From positions 124,001 through 188,000 of the forward strand of contig NZ_PRDS01000003.1 of NCBI RefSeq assembly GCF_002927635.1: a DNA stretch of 64,000 nucleotides, written 5' to 3'. The position numbers and the translations under genes are program-made. Under the pieces are notes generated by a model. It was not told where the DNA came from and made no database searches. It saw nothing but the letters and a program-made list of their open reading frames with translations. This DNA comes from Albidovulum inexpectatum (GTDB taxonomy: Bacteria; Pseudomonadota; Alphaproteobacteria; Rhodobacterales; Rhodobacteraceae). Positions 17,424-25,612 of the stretch are shown here, piece by piece (the stretch's first letter is position 1; every line of letters begins with the position of its first letter).

Positions 17424-19136
17424 ATGCTGCGCCGGCTTCTGGCCCCATTGATGTTGTTCCTGTTGTTCGCGGCCGTGACGGGCGGCGTGTGGTGGAACGC
17501 GCTTGCCCACGCGCTGGACAGGCTGGAGGAGCGTGGCCGGGCCGATCTTGCGCTGTCGGGCGATCGCCTGATCGGGCAATTGCAGCGCTATCGCGAGATG
17601 ACGGTCCTGATCGCGGGGCATCCGCAAATCCGGCAGCTTGCCGAGCGTCCCGACAGCGACCCCGTTCAGGCGCATCTGGTCCTGCAGAAGGCGGCCGACA
17701 TCACCGGATCGGACGAACTTGTCGTCGTCGGTGTCGCGGGGCAGGTTCTGGCGTCCTCGGACGATGCCGCGCGGGCGGGGCGAGACCTGTCGGACGCGCC
17801 ATCGGTCCGCCGCGCATTGCAGGGGGCGCTGGGCTTTCACCACGAGGTGGAGCCCGGCACGGGGCGTCGCCTGTTCGTCTATGCCGCGCCGGTCTTTTCC
17901 GACGATGGGCCCGTTCTGGGCGCGGTCGTGGCCCGGATCGACACCGAAGCGGTCGAGGTCGTCTGGCGCGGCGAACCGATGATCGTCTTCTTCAGCGACC
18001 GGCAGGGAACGGTGTTCGTTTCGAACCGGGACGAGCTGATCCTGGTCGATCTGGTGCGCCGCGACGGCGGGCGGAACTATCTGGGGCAGGATGCGCGCCG
18101 CCTTGGAGGGCACGAGATCTGGGTCCTCAATGGCGGGCCATATCTTCCACGGCGCGCATTGCACCTGACGCGCCCCCTGCCGGTAATCGGCATGACCGGC
18201 GAGGCGCTGGTGGACATCGCGCCGGCCGAGCGCCAGGCGATCCTGCAATCCATGCTGGCGGCGGCGGCCTTTGTCGTGGTTGGCGCGGCATTGTATGCCC
18301 TGTGGGAGCGTCGGCGCGCATTGGCGACCAGGCTGGCGGCCGAGGCCGAGGCCAATGCGCGGCTGGAGACGCGCGTGGCCGAGCGCACGCGGGAATTGTC
18401 ACAGGCCAACGAATTGTTGCGCCGCACGCAGGCCGAGCTTGTGCAGGCGGGCAAGCTGTCTGCTCTGGGCCAGATGTCGGCGGGGATCAGTCACGAGCTG
18501 AACCAGCCGTTGATGGCGATCCAGTCCTATGCCGAGAATGCCGCGCAATTCCTGCAGCGGGGCGAGCCCGGCCGCGCCGCCGACAACCTGTCGCGTATCG
18601 CCGATCTTGCACGGCGGATGGGGCGGATCATACGCAACCTGCGGACTTTCGCGCGGCAGGAAAGCGACGGGATGGGCGATGTCGATCTGGTCGCGGTGGT
18701 TCAGGCCGCACTGGAGCTGGTCGAGCCACGCCTGTCCAGGGCGGCCATCACGGTGGACTGGTCCGTTCCCGATGCTCCGGTAATGGTGCGCGGCGGAGAG
18801 GTCCGCCTGCAGCAGGTCGTGGTGAACCTGCTGTCCAACGCAGCCGATGCGATCGGTCAGGGCGGCCGTATCGGCATTGCGTTCGACCGGCATGGCACCC
18901 GCGTTTCCCTGCGCATACGCGACACGGGCCCCGGTATCCGCGAGCCGGAGCGCATCTTCGACCCGTTCTATTCCACCAAGGAGGTCGGCGCATCCGAAGG
19001 CATGGGGCTGGGGCTGTCGATCTCGTATTCCATCGTCAAGAGCTTTGGCGGTTCGATCAGCGCGCGCAACCCGGCCGAGGGGGGTGCGGAATTCACCGTC
19101 GAGCTGGATGCCGCGCAAGGAGCAAGAGCAGCATGA
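17424..19136 (+). CDS. dctB: DctB-type sensor histidine kinase
   Basis: A 570-residue inner-membrane kinase. The first membrane helix is residues about 4-27 and the second about 273-295 (MLAAAAFVVVGAALYALW), enclosing a periplasmic sensing region as in DctB. A coiled linker leads to the H-box GISHELNQPLMAIQSYAENA with His357 as phosphoryl acceptor. The N-box (VVNLLSNAADAI) and G-boxes (IRDTGPGI, GMGLGLSIS) form an intact ATPase domain. ATG 17424 has AGGAGAGG upstream. It overlaps dctD as ATGA. In the DctB family the signal is a C4-dicarboxylate. It lies between two TRAP operons, so either could be its target. Confidence 0.9.
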   Translation: MLRRLLAPLMLFLLFAAVTGGVWWNALAHALDRLEERGRADLALSGDRLIGQLQRYREMTVLIAGHPQIRQLAERPDSDPVQAHLVLQKAADITGSDELVVVGVAGQVLASSDDAARAGRDLSDAPSVRRALQGALGFHHEVEPGTGRRLFVYAAPVFSDDGPVLGAVVARIDTEAVEVVWRGEPMIVFFSDRQGTVFVSNRDELILVDLVRRDGGRNYLGQDARRLGGHEIWVLNGGPYLPRRALHLTRPLPVIGMTGEALVDIAPAERQAILQSMLAAAAFVVVGAALYALWERRRALATRLAAEAEANARLETRVAERTRELSQANELLRRTQAELVQAGKLSALGQMSAGISHELNQPLMAIQSYAENAAQFLQRGEPGRAADNLSRIADLARRMGRIIRNLRTFARQESDGMGDVDLVAVVQAALELVEPRLSRAAITVDWSVPDAPVMVRGGEVRLQQVVVNLLSNAADAIGQGGRIGIAFDRHGTRVSLRIRDTGPGIREPERIFDPFYSTKEVGASEGMGLGLSISYSIVKSFGGSISARNPAEGGAEFTVELDAAQGARAA

Positions 19137-20380
19137 GCGACCGCGTTCTACTGGTCGATGACGATCGCGCCGTGCGAGAGGCCTTGGGCCAGACGCTGGA
19201 GCTGGCCGGCCTGCGCCCGGTGCTGGCGGGCAGCTTCATCGAGGCCAAGGACCATATCGGCCGCGACTTTGCCGGTATCGTCGTATCCGACATCAGAATG
19301 CCGGGTCGCGATGGCTTCCATCTGCTGGAGCACGCCAGAAAGACCGACCCCGAGCTGCCGGTGATCCTGCTGACCGGCCATGGCGACGTGCCGATGGCGG
19401 TCCGGGGCATGTCCGCGGGGGCATTCGACTTTCTGGAAAAGCCCTGCAACCCTTCGGATTTCGTTGCGGTGGTGCAGAAGGCGCTCAAGACCCGGGCGCT
19501 GGTTCTGGAAAACCGAGCCTTGCGGCGCGAGATCCGGCGCGGGGATGCGGCGGCGCGGATGCTGGTCGGGACGTCAGCCCTGTCCGAGCAGATGCGCGAG
19601 GCGGCGCGGGCCGCGGCGCGCAGTTCGGCCGAGGTTCTGATCTCCGGCCCGCCGGGTTCGGGAACCGCGAAGATGGCCGAGGTCATTCATCTGCTCTCGG
19701 CCGCGGCGACCCGTCCCCTTCTGAAACTCTCCGCCGCCACGGCGGATGCGCCCATGCTGGCCGATACATTTTCACGCGCCGAAGGGGGCACGATCTTTCT
19801 CGACGAGATCGCCGCCATGGCGGCCGGGGCGCAGTTCGCCCTGATTGACCTGATCGACTCCAATCCGGGCATCCGCGTGATCGCCGGGACCTATCGCGAC
19901 CTTGAGGGCGAGGTGCAGCAGGGGCGGTTCAATCCGGACCTGTTCTACAAGCTGGACGTGATCCGGGTGCGCATTCCCGCCCTGAAGGAGCGCCCAGAGG
20001 ACATCCCCGTCCTGTTCCGTCATTACGTGGCCATTGCCTGCGAACAATCCGACCTGCCGATGCCCGAGATCACGCCCGAGGTGATCGCCGAACTCATGGC
20101 GCAGGACTGGCCGGGCAATGCGCGATCGCTGATGAACGCGGCCATGCGCTTTGCCATGGGGCTGGACGCGATCGGCCCCGAACGGTCACGCTTGCAAGGC
20201 GCGGCACCGCTGGGGCTGGTCGAGCAGATGGCGCGGGTCGAGCGGTCGCTGCTGATCGAGGCGTTGCAGCGTCACGGCGGAAACGCGACCGAGGCCGCCG
20301 CCACGCTGAAGCTGCCGCGCAAGACATTCTATGACAAGCTAGCGCGGCACGGAATCCGGCCCGAAACCTATCGTCGTTGA
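19133..20380 (+). CDS. dctD: DctD/NtrC-type response regulator lacking the GAFTGA loop
   Basis: A 415-residue regulator. The receiver domain is intact (LLVDDD, Asp53 in SDIRMPG, Lys103 in FLEKP). The central AAA+ domain is degenerate: the P-loop reads GPPGSGTAK (172-180) instead of GxxGxGK[ST], and the GAFTGA segment that contacts sigma-54 is absent. Only 44 residues separate Lys180 from the Walker B Asp224 (GGTIFLDEI), about 20 fewer than normal. Sensor motifs (PDLFYKLDVIRVRIPALKER) remain, and a Fis-type helix-turn-helix ends the protein (HGGNATEAAATLKLPRKTFY). It should bind DNA but not act through sigma-54, much as known for Rhodobacter capsulatus NtrC. Tandem dyads upstream of dctP are the likely targets. 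Confidence 0.88.
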   Translation: MSDRVLLVDDDRAVREALGQTLELAGLRPVLAGSFIEAKDHIGRDFAGIVVSDIRMPGRDGFHLLEHARKTDPELPVILLTGHGDVPMAVRGMSAGAFDFLEKPCNPSDFVAVVQKALKTRALVLENRALRREIRRGDAAARMLVGTSALSEQMREAARAAARSSAEVLISGPPGSGTAKMAEVIHLLSAAATRPLLKLSAATADAPMLADTFSRAEGGTIFLDEIAAMAAGAQFALIDLIDSNPGIRVIAGTYRDLEGEVQQGRFNPDLFYKLDVIRVRIPALKERPEDIPVLFRHYVAIACEQSDLPMPEITPEVIAELMAQDWPGNARSLMNAAMRFAMGLDAIGPERSRLQGAAPLGLVEQMARVERSLLIEALQRHGGNATEAAATLKLPRKTFYDKLARHGIRPETYRR

Positions 20381-20388
20381 GCCCGATT

Positions 20389-20439
20389 TGTGCGGAATTT
20401 CGCACAGTTAACGGTAACGGCTGTGTGATCCTTCGCACG
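20389..20439 (+). promoter_or_regulatory. Tandem dyad sites, probable DctD operators for dctPQM
   Basis: Site 1 is TGTGCG-N6-CGCACA (20389-20406). Site 2 is TGTGTG-N6-CGCACG (20422-20439). Their centres are 33 bp apart, close to three helical turns, so two dimers would sit on one DNA face. They lie just downstream of dctD and upstream of the dctP promoter. Confidence 0.6.
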
Positions 20440-20452
20440 CCGGATCGGGGTC

Positions 20453-20481
20453 TTGCCCGGACGTGGTAGAGAAAATGAAAT
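20453..20481 (+). promoter_or_regulatory. Candidate sigma-70-type promoter of dctPQM
   Basis: TTGCCC (20453-20458), a 17-base spacer and TGAAAT (20476-20481). The operator centres would lie near -58 and -91 from the expected start. No GG-N10-GC sigma-54 element was found between the operators and dctP, in agreement with the missing GAFTGA loop of DctD. Confidence 0.4.
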
Positions 20482-20618
20482 GAAAACAACAATTTGAGGA
20501 TCGTTTCTTGACCGCCTGCAAGGACGCTTGATCGCGCGCGACTGGCGTGGCTCATCAAGAAGCGTCCGCCGTCAGCGCGATGCTGGCGGCGCAGAATGCT
20601 GCTAGGGAGGAATCCGGA

Positions 20619-21626
20619 ATGAAGAAACTGACCGCGACGATGACCGCCGTCGCGCTGGCCCTGTCCGCCGGCGCCGCGATCGCAAGCCCCGGCTGCGACG
20701 AAGGCGAGATCGTCATCAAGTTCAGCCATGTCACCAATGCCGACAAGCACCCCAAGGGCATTGCCGCCAACCTGTTCGCCGAGCGGGTGAACACCGAGAT
20801 GGACGGCAAGGCCTGCATGGAGGTCTATCCGAACTCGACCCTGTACAATGACGACCAGGTGCTCGAGGCGATGCTGCAGGGCGATGTGCAGTTCGCCGCG
20901 CCTTCGCTGTCGAAGTTCGAGGCCTTTACCAAGCAGTTCCAGATCTTCGACCTGCCGTTCATGTTCAAGGACATCAACGCGGTCGACGCCTTCCAGAATT
21001 CGGAAGTCGGTCAGAAGATGAAGAACTCGATGGTTCGCCGCGGTCTGCAGGGGCTGGAATTCTGGCACAACGGCATGAAGCAGATGTCGGCCAATCGCCC
21101 GCTGCTGATGCCCGAGGACATGAAGGGGCTGAAGTTCCGCGTCCAGCCTTCGGACGTGATCATCGCCTATATCGAACAGCTGGGCGCCTCGGCGCAGCCG
21201 ATGGCCTTCTCGGAGGTCTATGGCGCGCTGCAGACGGGCGTCGTGGACGGGCAGGAGAACACCTGGTCGAACATCTATGGCCAGAAGTTCTACGAAGTTC
21301 AGGACGGCATCACCGAGACCAACCATGGCGTGCTGGATTACCTGGTCGTGGCCTCGGTGGACTGGCTGGAAAGCCTCGATCCCGAAATCCGCGAACAGCT
21401 GCTGACGATCCTGCATGAAGTCACTGTCGAGCGGAACGCCGCCGTCAATGAGGTCGATCAGCAGGCCCGCCAGGCGATCCTGGATGCCGGTGGCGTGATC
21501 CGCGAACTGACGCCCGAACAGCGCCAGGCCTGGGTCGATGCGATGAAGCCCGTCTGGGCCAAGTTCGCCGATGGCATCGGCCAGGAAAACATCGACGCGG
21601 CGCAGAGCTTCAATTCGGGAAGCTGA
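20619..21626 (+). CDS. dctP: TRAP transporter solute-binding protein, DctP family
   Basis: A 335-residue periplasmic protein. ATG 20619, after a strong AGGGAGG, gives a signal peptide (MKKLTATMTAVALALSAGAA, cleavage near IAS). Mature family motifs are IKFSHVTNADKHPKGIAA, the substrate-binding region KGLKFRVQPSDVIIAY with its conserved Arg, and GALQTGVVDGQENTWSNI. DctP-type proteins bind organic acids, often C4-dicarboxylates. A longer in-frame start upstream is rejected for lack of a signal peptide. It is the first gene of dctPQM, followed by a 12-bp hairpin. Confidence 0.95.
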   Translation: MKKLTATMTAVALALSAGAAIASPGCDEGEIVIKFSHVTNADKHPKGIAANLFAERVNTEMDGKACMEVYPNSTLYNDDQVLEAMLQGDVQFAAPSLSKFEAFTKQFQIFDLPFMFKDINAVDAFQNSEVGQKMKNSMVRRGLQGLEFWHNGMKQMSANRPLLMPEDMKGLKFRVQPSDVIIAYIEQLGASAQPMAFSEVYGALQTGVVDGQENTWSNIYGQKFYEVQDGITETNHGVLDYLVVASVDWLESLDPEIREQLLTILHEVTVERNAAVNEVDQQARQAILDAGGVIRELTPEQRQAWVDAMKPVWAKFADGIGQENIDAAQSFNSGS

Positions 21627-21649
21627 GCGTTTCGGATGAAATGACTTGC

Positions 21650-21679
21650 CCGGGCCCGGCGGAGGATCGCCGGGCCCGG
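21650..21679 (+). terminator. Intercistronic hairpin between dctP and dctQ
   Basis: A perfect 12-bp GC stem (CCGGGCCCGGCG at 21650-21661 with CGCCGGGCCCGG at 21668-21679) and a 6-base loop, 23 bases after the dctP stop, with no T-tract. It probably protects the dctP mRNA or lowers dctQM expression. Confidence 0.6.
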
Positions 21680-21702
21680 CGCACAGAAGGGGGGGGGCTG
21701 GC

Positions 21703-22383
21703 ATGAGCGGTCATCATCGCCCGACGACGACGTTGGGCCGTATCGTCAACGAACTCGAGGAAACCTTCATCGCCCTGATCCTGGGTGCGATGACGGTGAT
21801 CACCTTTGTCAATGTCGTGCTGCGATATCTCTTCAATTCCTCGCTGATCTGGGGACTCGAGGTCACGCTGGCGCTGTTTGCGTGGCTGGTGCTGTTCGGG
21901 ATGTCCTACGCGGTCAAGGTCACGGCCCATCTTGGGGTGGATGCGGTGATCAACGTGCTGCCGTCACGTGGGCGCCGGATCCTGGCCCTGATCGCCGCGC
22001 TGTGCTGCCTTGCCTATGCCTTTCTGCTGATGAAGGGTGCGTGGGATTACTGGGCGCCCTTCGCGGGCTTCCAGCAGACCGGGGGGCGGTGGTTCCCGGA
22101 CGGGTTCATCCCCACCCGCGACCGGGCCTGGTACGAGACCGACCAGATCCCAATGCCCGAATGGCTGCGCTTCATCGAGCCGATCTTCAACCAGGGCGAG
22201 CACTACGAGAAGCTGCCGCGCTTCATTCCATACGCGATGTTGCCCATCGGCGCGGCGCTTCTGCTGTTCCGCGTCGCCCAGGCAACCTGGCAGATCATCA
22301 CCGGGCAGCGCGACAGCCTGATCGTCAGCCACGAGGCCGAAGATGCCGTGGCCGATGTGCGCCATCTGAACGAAGGGGAATAA
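21703..22383 (+). CDS. dctQ: TRAP transporter small permease subunit
   Basis: A 226-residue inner-membrane protein. Helices lie near residues 20-42 (FIALILGAMTVITFVNVVLRY), 50-72, 90-110 and 180-200, with the family signature LFNSSLIWGLEVTLALFAWLVLFG. A hydrophilic insert of about 55 residues between helices 3 and 4 (from GFQQTGGRWFPDGF to HYEKLPRF) makes it longer than the usual 160-190. ATG 21703 is preceded by a run of nine G (21689-21697) that must serve as ribosome site. It stabilises and assists DctM. Confidence 0.92.
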   Translation: MSGHHRPTTTLGRIVNELEETFIALILGAMTVITFVNVVLRYLFNSSLIWGLEVTLALFAWLVLFGMSYAVKVTAHLGVDAVINVLPSRGRRILALIAALCCLAYAFLLMKGAWDYWAPFAGFQQTGGRWFPDGFIPTRDRAWYETDQIPMPEWLRFIEPIFNQGEHYEKLPRFIPYAMLPIGAALLLFRVAQATWQIITGQRDSLIVSHEAEDAVADVRHLNEGE

Positions 22384-22386
22384 GGC

Positions 22387-23775
22387 ATGGAAGTCGTTCT
22401 TCTTTTCGCGATGGTCATCGGCTTCATGCTGATCGGTGTGCCGATCGCGATTTCGCTGGGCCTGTCCTCGACGCTCTTCCTGCTCTGGTTCTCGGAAACC
22501 TCGCTGGCCTCGATCGCGCAATCGCTCTATCAGGCGATGGAGGGGCATGCGACGCTGCTGGCCATTCCGTTCTTCATCCTTGCCTCGACCTTCATGTCCA
22601 CGGGTGGCGTGGCGCGGCGGATCATCCGGTTCTCGATCGCCTGCGTGGGGCATCTGCCGGGCGGTCTGGCGATCGCGGGCGTCTTTGCCTGCATGCTGTT
22701 CGCGGCCCTGTCCGGCTCGAGCCCCGCGACCGTGGTCGCGATCGGCTCGATCGTGATCGCAGCGATGCGCCAGGTGGGCTATTCCAAGGATTTCGCGGCG
22801 GGCGTCATCTGCAATGCGGGCACGCTGGGAATCCTGATTCCGCCGTCGATCGTCATGGTCGTCTATGCCTCGGCCACCGATGTGTCCGTCGGGCGCATGT
22901 TCCTTGCCGGCGTATTCCCCGGCCTGCTGGCGGGCGGCATGCTGATGACGACGATCCTGATCTGGGCGATCTGGAAGAAGATGCCGCGCGAGGAATGGAA
23001 GGGCTGGGGCGAAATCTTCGACAGTTTCTCGGAAGCCTTCTGGGGCCTGATGCTGATCGTCATCATCATGGTCGGTCTGTACGGAATCCCTGGCGTGACC
23101 TCGGCCATCTTCACCCCGACCGAGGCGGCGGCGGTGGCCTCGGTCTGGGCCTTCATCGTGGCCTGCTTCATCTATCGCGACATGGGACCGCTGGCGCGCG
23201 AGGGGCAGAACCTGACCCTGCTGCAAAAGCCGATCGCGCTGGTCACGGCCTTCTTCCACCGCGATACGCGCGACACGCTGTTCGAGGCGGGAAAGCTGAC
23301 GATCACGCTGATGTTCATCATCGCCAACGCGCTGATCCTGAAGCATGTGCTGACGGACGAGCAGATCCCGCAGAAGGTGGCGGGCGCGATGCTGGACGCG
23401 GGCTTTGGCAAGATCATGTTCCTTGTCATCGTCAACGTGATCCTGCTGATCGGTGGCCAGTTCATGGAACCGTCCGGCCTGATCCTGATCGTGGCGCCGC
23501 TGGTCTTCCCGATCGCGATTTCGCTGGGTGTGGACCCGATCCATCTGGGCATCATCATGGTGGTGAACATGGAGATCGGCATGATCACGCCCCCGGTCGG
23601 GCTGAACCTGTTCGTGACGTCGGGCGTGGCCGGCATGTCGATGATGCGGGTGGTGCGCGCTGCCGCGCCCTTCCTGGCGGTGCTGTTCGTGTTCCTGATT
23701 ATCGTCACCTATGTGCCGGTCCTCTCCACCTGGCTGCCGACCCGGGTGATGGGCCCCGAAACGATCATCAAGTGA
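22387..23775 (+). CDS. dctM: TRAP transporter large permease subunit
   Basis: A 462-residue polytopic inner-membrane protein that forms the transport path. Family motifs are ALSGSSPATVVAIGSIVI near residue 115, GILIPPSIVMVVYA, and PPVGLNLFVTSGVAGM near the end. It is somewhat longer than the usual 425-430 residues through a charged loop after helix 8 (QNLTLLQKPIALVTAFFHRD). It starts three bases after dctQ. Antiport of sodium with organic acids is known for the family. Confidence 0.95.
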   Translation: MEVVLLFAMVIGFMLIGVPIAISLGLSSTLFLLWFSETSLASIAQSLYQAMEGHATLLAIPFFILASTFMSTGGVARRIIRFSIACVGHLPGGLAIAGVFACMLFAALSGSSPATVVAIGSIVIAAMRQVGYSKDFAAGVICNAGTLGILIPPSIVMVVYASATDVSVGRMFLAGVFPGLLAGGMLMTTILIWAIWKKMPREEWKGWGEIFDSFSEAFWGLMLIVIIMVGLYGIPGVTSAIFTPTEAAAVASVWAFIVACFIYRDMGPLAREGQNLTLLQKPIALVTAFFHRDTRDTLFEAGKLTITLMFIIANALILKHVLTDEQIPQKVAGAMLDAGFGKIMFLVIVNVILLIGGQFMEPSGLILIVAPLVFPIAISLGVDPIHLGIIMVVNMEIGMITPPVGLNLFVTSGVAGMSMMRVVRAAAPFLAVLFVFLIIVTYVPVLSTWLPTRVMGPETIIK

Positions 23776-23790
23776 CGTCCGACAATGCGG

Positions 23791-23835
23791 CCGCTCCGTC
23801 TCGGCCCGCTCCGTCTCGGCCCGCTCCGTCTCGGC
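23791..23835. repeat. Three perfect tandem copies of a 15-bp unit
   Basis: The unit CCGCTCCGTCTCGGC is repeated exactly at 23791-23805, 23806-23820 and 23821-23835, and a fourth copy breaks off after CCG. It lies between the dctM stop and the shared terminator, outside any coding region, and is likely a slippage-prone minisatellite. Confidence 0.9.
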
Positions 23836-23852
23836 CCGTCGTGACCGGGACC

Positions 23853-23883
23853 CCGGGGCCAGCCCTTCGGTGGCTGGCCCCGG
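23853..23883. terminator. Bidirectional terminator between dctM and the Na/phosphate gene
   Basis: A perfect 12-bp stem (CCGGGGCCAGCC at 23853-23864 with GGCTGGCCCCGG at 23872-23883) and a 7-base loop CTTCGGT between two convergent stops. T-tracts are weak on both sides. Confidence 0.6.
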
Positions 23884-23894
23884 CTGCCAGCCAA

Positions 23895-25562
23895 TCAGCC
23901 CGTCTGGCGGCTTAGCCGGCTCGACAGCAGATCGCCCGTCTCAGACAGGATCGGATAGGCGATCATCGCAAATGCCGCGTTGACCTGTTTCAGGGCGCGC
24001 AGCGTCTCCTGGTGGATGTTCGATGTCTCGATGCTTTCGACGCGGCCCTGTTTCAGCCGCTCCAGATGCGAGCGCTGAAGCTGCTGTTCAATATCGCGAA
24101 TCCGGTCCTTCTCGACGACCAGCGCGCGGGCGGCGTCCGGGTCCATCGTCACCAAAAGGTTGAGCCCGGCCTGAGCATTGGCCAGAACGCGGTCGTGGAA
24201 GTCGCACAACTCGGCCCAGCCCTCGTCCGAGAAGGCCAGCCCAAGCCGCTCGCGCCGCTGCGCGAGATTCAGCATCGTGTCGCTGATCGTGTTGCCGGCG
24301 CCCTCGAGGTTCACCGCGATATCGGCCAGGGCAAGGATCCGCCGGGCAATCGTGTCGTCATCGCCCACGCTGCGGGTCAGCCGCGCCAGGTACAGCTTGA
24401 TCGCGATATGCATCCGGTCGATTTCGGCATCGCGGTCGCGGATTGCCTGCGCGGTCGCTTCGTCCCACTGGCGGTACAGGCCCATCACCGGGCGCAGCAT
24501 GGCTTCGACCGATTCGCCCATCGCCAGGATCTCGCGCCGGGCGCAGGTCAGGGCCCGGTCGGGATTCGTCAGTGCCTCGGGGTCCAGTGCCGAGATTCGC
24601 GCAATCCGCGCCTGGGCGACCGGCGAGGCCACCATGCGTTCGGCCAGAGCCATGACAGGGCTGGCAAGGACAAGCCCCACGAGCATCAGAACGAGATTGA
24701 AGACGATGTGCAGCACGATAAGTTGCGTTGCCGGCGTCGCGCCCAGAAGATCCAGCGGCGGAGCCATCAGCGAGAGGACAAACAGCACCGTCACGGCCGC
24801 GCCACCGCGCAGCACAAGATTTGCCCGAATGACCCGACGCGCCGAAATCTCGGCGTTCAACGTCAGCACATGGGCGATCATCGCGCCCCCCAGATTGGCC
24901 CCCAGCACCATCGCGGCCCCGACCGGGGCCGGCAGCAGCCCCTCGGCCGCCAGGGTCACGAAGACAAGAACCGCGGCGACCGAGGATTGCACCCCCCATG
25001 CAAACAGACCTCCGATGAGGAAGGCCGTGAACAGGTCGTTGCCAAGATAGGAAATCGCGATCCCGACGCCGGGGCTGGAGACAAGCGGCCCTGTTGCCGC
25101 GCGCAGCATGGACAGGGCGACGAAGATCAGCGCCAGTCCGATCAGAACGCGCCCGGCCATGCGCAGCTCCAGCCGCGATGTGCGCAGGAACAGCGTCACG
25201 CCGGCAAGCAGGAGCAACGGAACCACCCAGTCCATCCGCACCAGAAGGATGCGCGCCACGATCGCCGAGCCAAGATCGGCGCCAAGAACGATCGACAGTG
25301 CCGCAATCCCGGGCAAAGCACCCGAGGCGACGAAGCCCGCAACCAGAATGGCGACCGCCGTCGAGCTTTGCAGCAAGACCGCCGCGCCCGTTCCGGCCAG
25401 TGCCGCCCGAAGGCGATATTCGGCGCTGCCCCGCAGCAGCTTGCGCAGGTCGGCCGACCATCCGCGCTCGACCCCCGTGCGAACCAGGCGCACCGCCCAC
25501 AGCAACAGCGCGGCTGCGCCGGCGACATGCAGCAGGAACAGGCTGGGTGACAGGCTTGGCAT
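23895..25562 (-). CDS. Na/phosphate cotransporter family protein with PhoU-like C-terminus
   Basis: A 555-residue protein. Residues 1-300 hold the two inverted Na/Pi repeats with the Q-S-S-T motifs (LLQSSTAVAILVAGFV near residue 60 and VQSSVAAVLVFVTLAAEG near 185). Residues about 330-545 are soluble and helical, like PhoU (LMLNLAQRRERLGLAF, ALKQVNAAFAMIAYP). The family moves phosphate with sodium or helps regulate phosphate signalling. Two such motifs and the PhoU-like tail are enough for the family call. It is monocistronic, with a terminator beyond its stop. Confidence 0.9.
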   Translation of the reverse strand: MPSLSPSLFLLHVAGAAALLLWAVRLVRTGVERGWSADLRKLLRGSAEYRLRAALAGTGAAVLLQSSTAVAILVAGFVASGALPGIAALSIVLGADLGSAIVARILLVRMDWVVPLLLLAGVTLFLRTSRLELRMAGRVLIGLALIFVALSMLRAATGPLVSSPGVGIAISYLGNDLFTAFLIGGLFAWGVQSSVAAVLVFVTLAAEGLLPAPVGAAMVLGANLGGAMIAHVLTLNAEISARRVIRANLVLRGGAAVTVLFVLSLMAPPLDLLGATPATQLIVLHIVFNLVLMLVGLVLASPVMALAERMVASPVAQARIARISALDPEALTNPDRALTCARREILAMGESVEAMLRPVMGLYRQWDEATAQAIRDRDAEIDRMHIAIKLYLARLTRSVGDDDTIARRILALADIAVNLEGAGNTISDTMLNLAQRRERLGLAFSDEGWAELCDFHDRVLANAQAGLNLLVTMDPDAARALVVEKDRIRDIEQQLQRSHLERLKQGRVESIETSNIHQETLRALKQVNAAFAMIAYPILSETGDLLSSRLSRQTG

Positions 25563-25612
25563 CGATCGTTCCCTGATATCAGGCAGAGGGGAACCACCGT
25601 GTCACGGAATGG

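Noticed and set aside
20381-20618. Sigma-54 promoter for dctP
   Set aside because: The nearest candidate (TGGCGG near 20584) has the wrong spacing of 11 bases between GG and GC.
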